DNA of 54,170 nucleotides from contig DBQQ01000006.1 in the NCBI GenBank assembly GCA_002305315.1, forward strand, positions 253,492 through 307,661, given 5' to 3'. Of this stretch, positions 34,201-39,827 are shown in pieces. The translations under genes and the position numbers were made by a program. Under the pieces are notes generated by a model. The model ran no database searches. It saw only the letters and a list, made by a program, of their open reading frames with translations, and had not been told where the DNA came from. The stretch's first letter is position 1; the number at the start of each line of letters is the position of its first letter. This DNA comes from Clostridiales bacterium UBA1390. Its GTDB lineage: Bacteria > Bacillota > Clostridia > Lachnospirales > Bianqueaceae.

Positions 34201-34355
34201 CCAAAGCCCGAATCATAGATCTCCTTTACATTCCGGCGCAATGTCGGATCCGTATGAAGACCTTCTGCCAACCACCAGCGCACATCCGGGCGATAGGGCC
34301 GTTCGATTTCTCCAAACATCTGTTCCAGATTTTCTTTTCGTTCCTTCTGTGTCAT
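31197..34355 (-). CDS. Large glycoside hydrolase, GH106 (alpha-L-rhamnosidase)-like
   Basis: A 1052-residue protein resembling GH106-type rhamnosidases: N-terminal YRPDVRWWLAEG, GFGAAEFLAMPEPG, a WGSEEW segment, then LGFSLTSGSHW. A central barrel (YMDSLELLTYGAGGIFWGYH, EPSYGVNFE, SSTRWPGHEG) is followed by C-terminal beta-sandwich parts with YTWDAEESLGAYLQLSF and TVKVRVNGEEAAFLDTRTL, like a GH2 sugar-binding fold. No signal peptide is visible, so it probably works on imported oligosaccharides. The start at 34355 overlaps the trmO stop by four bases (ATGA). The neighbours do not form a clear sugar locus; linkage to trmO is likely positional only. The family assignment is from motifs by eye and could be a related uncharacterised family. 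Confidence 0.7.
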   Translation of the reverse strand: MTQKERKENLEQMFGEIERPYRPDVRWWLAEGLHTDPTLRRNVKEIYDSGFGAAEFLAMPEPGADSSIYGWGSEEWTSDSRLIIQEATERGLGFSLTSGSHWATANLPDTYVWQGRPYNPDHKAASKELDYATILLQPGECFEGKIPYPVHIEAVAGDIHGSAATYTEHVFQGIVAAKLIKAREGAGQDYAYREGSGTGALDASTLVDLTDQVRQEDGAYVLRYQAPEDGQYALFCYFMHGTGQTASPSVSTNYTINYMDRYGVEALIDYWEEVVLTEDLKAMIRKNGRGEIYMDSLELLTYGAGGIFWGYHLKEEFQRRKGYDITKYLPLVTMDNARVTSRRPKVYDYTAPGAEDLVRRVRTDYAHVISCLYVENLLGPLADWLHSLHMTLRAEPSYGVNFEISLPAAVVDGIETESFAQTAEVDLYRGESGSANMYGRLFSSETGAVHGHNYYYNMDTWTQLCNLQFAEGINRTVFHGYSAIEGSESSTRWPGHEGMYPKFSERFSSRQPASLHYPQWTRMLGRVQKAMRQGTAVRDLAILRTDYAFINYGNPEAYKTFETNYMMHDMAYFWKDLSLQQAGYTYDYFSPMLLEDTDHVRWTGEALQPDGPAYKAVLLYQDTLEPDSARQILELARAGLPVLFVNHTRETVTYEGPENVYEKAASKSPYLMRTDTELAQIVTDIKALPNVRELDTPKDVLDALRQMGVHPRAGFEEANNRILTSSRWDREKGMFYTFVYSYKFAVEKDAPALSFTLRLEGEGVPYRINVWNGQVEPIGTYQVQEGYTCVPLTLSSGEACLIALDLTEKEALHAVASTWDAIRLQDGYAYGMAFQSGEYTAAWSDGQETKTALAVPEPTVLRHWDVEIEDWDEGEKQVLTEEKFGHVTREVYYTTRKTALTFSDAPLVPWKDLPASAEQLEQLSGEHPDMSQVSGIGRYRTTYTWDAEESLGAYLQLSFAGGGTVKVRVNGEEAAFLDTRTLRADISAYLHAGANEIELEVTTTLTNRMLARGYQAQNSAWTDTFPTVQAYGIIGDVWIRPYRQQPLRPISS

Positions 34356-35053
34356 TCTGTAACCCCCTTGTTGGTTGTTCTGGGTACCACCTGACAAATC
34401 GTCAGCGTGTCCCCCTCTACGCGAAAGCGGATATCCCACTGGGCATAGGCCATCCCATAGACCCGGTCTGGGTCCTTTTGATAGGCCGGACGCGGATCCT
34501 GCGACAACAGGCCCGTCAGTTCCTTCCAGCGTTCCTCGGGTATCGCCTGCTGCCACTCCTTGGGACATACCACCTGCAGCCGATCGGTGAGATGCCTCTC
34601 GGCGAAACTGCCGGATGCTGCCGGATGGCTGTCCGTATAGGCCAGGTACGGCTTGATATCATAGATAGGCGTACCATCCAGCAAATCTGCTCCCTTGATA
34701 TGCAGAACAGGCCCTTCCTGCGGATGCATCTCGATTCTGTCCAAGGCTACACAGGAGAGACCGATGGGATTCGGTCGAAACGGAGATCGGCTGGCAAAAA
34801 CGCCCACCCGCGTATTACCTCCCAGTCTGGGCGGACGTACCGTGGGAGACCAGTCCTCTCTTTGCACCGCGGAAAATTCCCAAACAAGCCAGATATGAGA
34901 ATATTCCTCCAGACCCCGAAACGCCTCTGCTACACGATATTCCGGTTCCATGACGATACGCGCTGTCAGTTCCGGCACCAGCCCGCTTTGTCTGGGAATT
35001 CCAAACTTGGATGGAAAATCGCTCCGTACCCTCGCAATGACCTTCATCTCCAC
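34352..35053 (-). CDS. trmO: tRNA (N6-threonylcarbamoyladenosine37-N6)-methyltransferase TrmO
   Basis: A 233-residue SAM-dependent enzyme that methylates t6A37 in certain tRNAs. The family signatures are clear: SKFGIPRQSGLVPEL, ASRSPFRPNPIGLS, and LLDGTPIYDIKPYLAYTDS; the C-terminal domain contains LLSQDPRPAYQ. The N-terminal barrel uses an unusual SAM fold. A GGTGGAG site lies before the ATG. The promoter contains TAGAATAGGCGTAGG, which resembles the left end of the repeat family. Its stop overlaps the start of the large glycosidase. Confidence 0.95.
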   Translation of the reverse strand: MEMKVIARVRSDFPSKFGIPRQSGLVPELTARIVMEPEYRVAEAFRGLEEYSHIWLVWEFSAVQREDWSPTVRPPRLGGNTRVGVFASRSPFRPNPIGLSCVALDRIEMHPQEGPVLHIKGADLLDGTPIYDIKPYLAYTDSHPAASGSFAERHLTDRLQVVCPKEWQQAIPEERWKELTGLLSQDPRPAYQKDPDRVYGMAYAQWDIRFRVEGDTLTICQVVPRTTNKGVTE

Positions 35054-35081
35054 CGTCTTTCTCCCTCCCCGCTTTCCTACG

Positions 35082-35117
35082 CCTATTCTATCATAGGAAA
35101 CATAGAGTTCGCAACCC
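35082..35117 (-). promoter_or_regulatory. trmO promoter with a repeat-like -10
   Basis: Minus strand: TTGCGA (-35), 18-base spacer, extended -10 TGA-TAGAAT followed by AGGCGTAGG. Twelve to thirteen of the bases match the TATAATAGGCGTGG unit of the repeat family, but no inverted partner arm is present. Confidence 0.55.
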
Positions 35118-35132
35118 TTTTATCGGAGCTTC

Positions 35133-36380
35133 TTACGAACACAACACCTGCAGCTCTTCCTCCTGGTCCAGGGGAACCAGAATCATGGATTCAGTACCGC
35201 CTGTATTCACATGCGGCTTTACATCGAAGAGGACAAACTGATCAGTTGCTACCATCGGGACGACACTGACCCTTTCCTGCCCTTCCATAAGCGGAAGATC
35301 ACCGGATCTGACTATACTTCCCTCAAAATCTGTGATCGTATATCGTGGTGTTTCCATCCCCCAAGCGGCCGCCATGATATTTTGATGTAACAAAAATGGT
35401 TCTCCTGTATGATAATCTGGTATTTCCGCTATCGTTACCCATGTTGCTGTTTCTGCATCAAACTTTAAAATGCGTTTATCATAAAATGTCTGTTGTTCAA
35501 AGTTGAACATCGATATGTATATGCCATTGGAGGTAACAAGAAAATCCCATGGCGTCTCATGCAGAAAAATCTCTTCCGATACACGTACCAACTCTGATTC
35601 ATGTATATCATATTGATAGAGAATACCGGTAGTTCCCTTTTCTATATTCCCCGAATCAAAATCTCGTTCCAGAAAATACATTTCATTTCCCCAGAAGTTC
35701 AACCAAAAATCGACTCCTGTCCCGAATACGACCTTTTTTTCCAATATCATATCCACTTCACTTTTTTTATCTTCTAATTCCATTCTTCCTAAATATAAGT
35801 TATGATATTCTCTTCCCTCCTCAATAGTATCTATCACTTCTGCCATATAAACATACCCTCGATGAATACGCAGGCTGGATTCCGAAGAATTCAACTGAAA
35901 CGGTTGTGGTATCTCTTGTATTATAGTATGTTCAGATCCATCTAGATTCATAGAAAACAAAAAGATCTTATTTGTTTTATAATCTTTTTCTGCCCAATAA
36001 AGTTTTTCATTATAATAGCAAAATTCATACGAATCCCCAATATACGCATTGCAAGTCCCATTATCATGCATACATTCCGCTCTTCCACACAATGGTCCCA
36101 TACTTCTGCTATTCTCATCGTAAAAATACAGCATAGATCCATATTTAAAAAATACCGTATTTTTTATAATCGCTGCATTTTTGTACCATGAAAATTGATT
36201 CTGTGCGTCGTAGTCCGGCAGGTATCCATCTGTCAGGAAGATATCTATTTCCTCTTCTACTACGGAATTCTCTAGATCAATCATACTCTCATTGCCTGTT
36301 ATGGAGGTGTTACATCCACTTGAAAGCATAATCCAAATAATACAAATAATACAAGCAATGTAAATAAGATATACATTCAT
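35133..36380 (-). CDS. Unrecognised lipoprotein with beta-propeller-like repeats
   Basis: A 415-residue exported protein. The signal peptide VYLIYIACIICIIWIMLSSG ends at a lipobox Cys, so it is anchored to the outer face of the membrane. The mature part is rich in aromatic and acidic residues and shows repeated blocks of the type Y-x-x-x-LYWAE, GYVYMAE, GNEMYFLERD and NGIYISMFN, as in DUF5050-type or propeller-like proteins. A Cys cluster (GRAECMHDNGTC) is conspicuous near residue 100. I do not recognise a function. Base composition looks more AT-rich than the neighbours, which may reflect transfer. A terminator hairpin separates it from the small secreted protein upstream. AAAGGAG precedes the ATG. 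Confidence 0.75.
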   Translation of the reverse strand: MNVYLIYIACIICIIWIMLSSGCNTSITGNESMIDLENSVVEEEIDIFLTDGYLPDYDAQNQFSWYKNAAIIKNTVFFKYGSMLYFYDENSRSMGPLCGRAECMHDNGTCNAYIGDSYEFCYYNEKLYWAEKDYKTNKIFLFSMNLDGSEHTIIQEIPQPFQLNSSESSLRIHRGYVYMAEVIDTIEEGREYHNLYLGRMELEDKKSEVDMILEKKVVFGTGVDFWLNFWGNEMYFLERDFDSGNIEKGTTGILYQYDIHESELVRVSEEIFLHETPWDFLVTSNGIYISMFNFEQQTFYDKRILKFDAETATWVTIAEIPDYHTGEPFLLHQNIMAAAWGMETPRYTITDFEGSIVRSGDLPLMEGQERVSVVPMVATDQFVLFDVKPHVNTGGTESMILVPLDQEEELQVLCS

Positions 36381-36395
36381 TTCCAGTCTCCTTTT

Positions 36396-36431
36396 AAAAA
36401 AGAGATGAGTCTTTTTTACTCATCTCTTTTT
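36396..36431. terminator. Hairpin between the small secreted protein and the lipoprotein
   Basis: Perfect arms AAAAAGAGATGAGT and ACTCATCTCTTTTT (14 bp), 7-base loop, T-rich on both sides, so it can act in either direction. It lies directly before the lipoprotein ribosome site and probably makes lipoprotein expression depend on read-through. Confidence 0.9.
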
Positions 36432-36441
36432 CACATAGATT

Positions 36442-36810
36442 TTATTCAGAGATAGACCCTAAATAATTAGAAAAATTACTCGCCATATAATATTCAGCTG
36501 CTGCATGATCCATAGAAATTATATCACCGCATTTTACCGTACATGACGAACCAGTTGATGAATTACTTTTTGATGAAGAGATAATGCCACTTCTTCCATA
36601 TACGTATATCGTAGTTGCAACGCCCCAAGGAGATGCTGGCGATGTAGTAATCGTAGATATAGCCGGATACTGGGCAGAAGAAACATTACAGCTTGCCGTG
36701 TACCCCAGATGCGTAAACCGCGCCATTTTCGCGTTGACCACCAGGGTAGAGCCCAGAACAAGAACCATCACCAGAAACAGAGACATCAACCGCTTAGATC
36801 TTTTACTCAT
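36442..36810 (-). CDS. Small secreted protein, unrecognised
   Basis: A 122-residue protein with a clear Sec signal peptide (basic MSKRSKRLM, core SLFLVMVLVLGSTLVV, cleavage after VNA). The mature part is Ser/Thr-rich with ASCNVSSAQYP and SSCTVKCGD, giving three cysteines, so a disulfide is possible. No known domain is apparent. The start at 36810 follows AAAGGAAG. It is transcribed from a -35 TTGCAA / -10 TATGAT promoter and ends at a strong hairpin before the lipoprotein gene. It might be a surface partner, a fragment of a beta-sandwich protein or a small extracellular effector. Confidence 0.7.
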   Translation of the reverse strand: MSKRSKRLMSLFLVMVLVLGSTLVVNAKMARFTHLGYTASCNVSSAQYPAISTITTSPASPWGVATTIYVYGRSGIISSSKSNSSTGSSCTVKCGDIISMDHAAAEYYMASNFSNYLGSISE

Positions 36811-36873
36811 TTTACAGGCTTCCTTTAAAATATTGCAAGCACTCCATCGTTCCAATGCTCTCTGGATATCTTC

Positions 36874-36901
36874 ATCATACTACGATATAGGCAAATTGCA
36901 A
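36874..36901 (-). promoter_or_regulatory. Promoter of the small secreted protein
   Basis: -35 TTGCAA (36896-36901), 16-base spacer, -10 TATGAT (36874-36879), about 63 bases before the ATG. Confidence 0.6.
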
Positions 36902-37084
36902 GTCTTTTTTCTGAAATTATTAAAAAAATATTCACACGCTCGTCATCTTTTCCAAATGCCGCTTCCGTTTTCCAGAATACATTCTCTCTTTTTATCACGC
37001 ATTGTATGTCAGATCGCAAAATACTATAGTGATTTTTCTTTTCTCAGCCTTTTATCTATTTTCGGACTGTAAGCCCTCTCCTCT

Positions 37085-37112
37085 TTGCATCTTCTCCGAA
37101 ATATGATATACT
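37085..37112 (+). promoter_or_regulatory. Promoter of the DapA/NanA-family gene
   Basis: -35 TTGCAT (37085-37090), 16-base spacer, extended -10 TGA-TATACT (37107-37112). Between 36902 and 37084 I see no gene or other structure. Confidence 0.6.
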
Positions 37113-37146
37113 GAATACAAATCCAATCCGAAGGGAGTTTCTACGT

Positions 37147-38058
37147 ATGAAAAAGCAATTGGCCGGACAGATTTACCCGGCGTCTATCACGCCGTTTGAT
37201 TCTCAAAACCGCATCCATGCATCGGCGCTGCGCTCTTTGTTCGATCTGAACCTTCGGCAGGGCGCTCCGGGGTTCTTCATCGGCGGCAGCTCTGGCGAAT
37301 GTTTCCTGATGAGCGAGTCCGAACGACTTACGCTCTTTGAGATCGCCGCGGAATATAAGGATCGCGCCATTTTATTCGCTCATGTCGGCGCTATCTCCAC
37401 CGATCAGGCGATCCTTTATGCCCGCCGCGCCCGGGATCTGCGATATGATGCTATCGCGGCGACGCCGCCCTATTATTATGGTTTTGATGCCCGGGCCATC
37501 TGCCAATATTATTATGACATCTCGCAGGCCGCCGGCATGCCTGTACTCATCTATAACTTCCCAGGCAATACCGGCAAGGAATTCGATCTGGGGAATCCGC
37601 ACTACCAGGAGCTCTTCCGGAGTGGCGCCATCCTGGGTGTGAAACATACCAATCAGGTGGTGTATCAGCTGGAGCGCATCAAGCATCTGAATCCGAACCT
37701 GCTCGTTTTCGATGGATATGACGAGACCATGTCCGCGGGACTCATTCTCGGCGCGGACGGCGCCATCGGGAGCACCTTTAATTTTATGTATCCCCACTAT
37801 CGCAAACTCTATGATGCTTTTCTCGCCCGCGACTGGGAAGAGACCAAACGACTCCAGATCAAAGCCAATAACATCATGGAGGCCCTGGTTCGGGTAGGCC
37901 TTTTCCCTGCGATCAAATATATCCTGACGAGGATGGGCATTGACGTGGGCCTGCCCAGACGCCCCTTCCTGCCATTATCCGATGAGGACAAACTGTACGT
38001 GGACCGCATCCTGCGGGAGAATCTGGAGAACGAACCCGCTCAGAATATCTCCTTGTAA
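37147..38058 (+). CDS. Dihydrodipicolinate synthase/N-acetylneuraminate lyase family aldolase
   Basis: A 303-residue TIM-barrel class I aldolase. The substrate-binding loop is FIGGSSGECFLMSESER, the catalytic Tyr is in LIYNFPGNTGKEF and the Schiff-base Lys is in GVKHTN. The KHT-type Lys loop is nearer to N-acetylneuraminate lyases and relatives than to DapA, which usually has GIKE. It lies beside glycan-degrading genes, so it may split a sialic-acid-like or 2-keto-3-deoxy sugar acid rather than make lysine precursors. A GAAGGGAG site lies 8-9 bases upstream of the ATG. The gene is monocistronic, with a promoter before and a terminator after. The substrate is uncertain. Confidence 0.88.
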   Translation: MKKQLAGQIYPASITPFDSQNRIHASALRSLFDLNLRQGAPGFFIGGSSGECFLMSESERLTLFEIAAEYKDRAILFAHVGAISTDQAILYARRARDLRYDAIAATPPYYYGFDARAICQYYYDISQAAGMPVLIYNFPGNTGKEFDLGNPHYQELFRSGAILGVKHTNQVVYQLERIKHLNPNLLVFDGYDETMSAGLILGADGAIGSTFNFMYPHYRKLYDAFLARDWEETKRLQIKANNIMEALVRVGLFPAIKYILTRMGIDVGLPRRPFLPLSDEDKLYVDRILRENLENEPAQNISL

Positions 38059-38141
38059 AAACAGATGCTGTCATGGGAGAGCCGTTCTCCACAGCCACAA
38101 AGAAGCCGCCAGACGAAAACTGGCCTATGAACAAATATTTA

Positions 38142-38191
38142 GAGGGAAATGCCCATCCGCAATCATGTATGGATGAGCATTTCCCTCTTTT
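38142..38191. terminator. Bidirectional terminator after the aldolase gene
   Basis: Arms AGAGGGAAATGC-CATCC and GGATG-GCATTTCCCTCT (one mismatch) followed by TTTT; on the other strand it can end the permease remnant transcript. Confidence 0.9.
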
Positions 38192-38229
38192 ATCAAGAAG
38201 CGATGCACGAATGGACAATGAAAATCCAT

Positions 38230-38651
38230 CTAATTCCGCACCCAACTACGCTTCATGCGAAGATACGCGAGGATCCCAGCAGCCGCACAAAGTCCTACCG
38301 GCCAAAAGTCTATTATATTTTCCAAGGATCGCAGGAACTCATTCCCTGAAAGCAGCGGCAAAACCGTTATAGACTGCACTGCTTCGACTTCCATTGCATA
38401 TAAAAGCGCCGGAAGCCCCAGGACGAAAAGATTCATCAGGGCCGCGCCCTGCAGCGTGGACATTCTGGATCCGATCCAGGATGCGAGGATGGCAACACAC
38501 AGCAGAACGAGAAGACGCAGCCCATATAAAAGAAGCATGTAACTGCCTATATGGATCCGAAAGGGAAAATGCTGCAAAAAGTCCATGTTCTGCACCGCAG
38601 CCCCCAGGACATTCGGTTGAAAGGCTTCCGAGGAACAGATCGTCCTGCAGA
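38230..38651 (-). pseudogene. C-terminal remnant of a multi-helix permease
   Basis: A reading frame with three to four hydrophobic helices (GSYMLLLYGLRLLVLLCVA, LMNLFVLGLPALLYAME, FWPVGLCAAAGILAYL) that has no plausible start. The same frame continues upstream through SSEAFQPNVLGAAVQNMDFL until it meets the stop of the aldo-keto reductase gene, and the only ATG/GTG codons inside it have no ribosome site. This looks like the last 130-140 residues of a larger ABC-type or similar membrane permease whose main part was deleted. If translated it might come from read-through of the GH31-reductase operon. It could also be a genuine small membrane protein. Confidence 0.6.
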
Positions 38652-39824
38652 TTATCCTAGTTTTTCTTCCGCTTCTTTCAGCAGCTTGGGAATGTTGAGC
38701 TTATACTCGCACCATTCCAGACACGCGCCGCATTCCAGGCAATCGGCCCCCTTCATGGGCAGCGCCTGATACTGCTTTTTGTATTGCTCCACATCCTTTC
38801 CCAGGCTGGTGCAGATCTTCATCCGGGAGTATACGGACAGGATCTCCGGGAAGTTCAGGCCATTGGGACAGGAGAATTTCTCGAGGCAGTGCAGACATTC
38901 CCGGCAGGTATCGTTCATAAGGCCGCTCACCTTGTCCGCTTCTGCGGCCCAGGCTGCTCTCTCCTCCTCACTGGGACGATTCCCCAGCGCGACGGCGATA
39001 TCGGCGTCTATCTCCTCCGGACTCCTGGCGCCCGCATCCACCGAGGTAATATAGGGGTTGGACAGACAGAAATTCAGCATCTTGGCATAGTCAATCGTGA
39101 TAAACTCTCTCAGCACCTGGTAGATCGGCAGCATGCTGTTGCCGTTGAACGCCTTCATATTGACAATCCCCAGATCCTTCTCATGGATGTATTTCAGGAT
39201 GTCCAGTTCTCCATCTTCGCCCAGGCTGCGGTTAAACACGTTATAGGGCAGCTCTACCACATCAAAGGCTCCCGTATCCACGGCCTCCTTGATCTCCTTC
39301 GGGAAGGGATAGTGGCTGGAAAAGCCGGGGAAGCTGATCATTCCCTCTTTCTGAAGTTCCCGCAGCCGCGGCAATACACCGGATTTCTGAATCACTTCCC
39401 AGCGCTCATCGCTGATACCATGCAGGAAATAGACCAGCCGAACCGGCGTCTGCCCGATATGCATCTCATCTCCCAGGCCTTCAATTCGCAAGGCCTTTCT
39501 CGTGGCCGCCAGATCCTCCGCCAGAGGCGCAAGTTCATACCCATGTCCCTTGGTGACAATCACGATGGGTTCTGTCAGATCGGTACGGCTCGACAGCACC
39601 TCGCCCACCATCTCTTCGCTCTCCACATAGGTGCCGTCACCGCAGGTTCCCGTATAGCTTCTCGCGGTATCAATGAAGTTGATGCCCTGATCCAGCACAT
39701 GGTGAAGAAGGTCTATACCCTGCTGCCGGTTGGGCAGCATCCGCAGGTTCATGGCGCCGAATCCCAGCTCGGTAATCCACAGGTTCGTGCGTCCAAATCT
39801 TCTTTTCTTAATATCTTGTTTCAT
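38652..39824 (-). CDS. Aldo/keto reductase with C-terminal ferredoxin-like domain
   Basis: A 390-residue fusion. The AKR barrel carries the catalytic set: Asp in FIDTARSYTG (Asp and Tyr), Lys in IVTKGHG and His in YFLHGIS. The last 90 residues hold two 4Fe-4S motifs, CRECLHCLEKFSCPNGLN and CLECGACLEWCEYKLN. Such fusions are common in anaerobes and are assumed to couple the reductase to ferredoxin or another electron carrier. It begins three bases after the GH31 stop with GGAGG before the ATG, so it is the second gene of that operon. The sugar or keto substrate is unknown. Confidence 0.92.
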   Translation of the reverse strand: MKQDIKKRRFGRTNLWITELGFGAMNLRMLPNRQQGIDLLHHVLDQGINFIDTARSYTGTCGDGTYVESEEMVGEVLSSRTDLTEPIVIVTKGHGYELAPLAEDLAATRKALRIEGLGDEMHIGQTPVRLVYFLHGISDERWEVIQKSGVLPRLRELQKEGMISFPGFSSHYPFPKEIKEAVDTGAFDVVELPYNVFNRSLGEDGELDILKYIHEKDLGIVNMKAFNGNSMLPIYQVLREFITIDYAKMLNFCLSNPYITSVDAGARSPEEIDADIAVALGNRPSEEERAAWAAEADKVSGLMNDTCRECLHCLEKFSCPNGLNFPEILSVYSRMKICTSLGKDVEQYKKQYQALPMKGADCLECGACLEWCEYKLNIPKLLKEAEEKLG

Positions 39825-39827
39825 GTT

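Noticed and set aside
37147..38058. Annotation as dapA for lysine/diaminopimelate synthesis together with ddh
   Set aside because: The Schiff-base loop GVKHTN is more like N-acetylneuraminate lyases, and the gene sits with glycan genes 22 kb from ddh.
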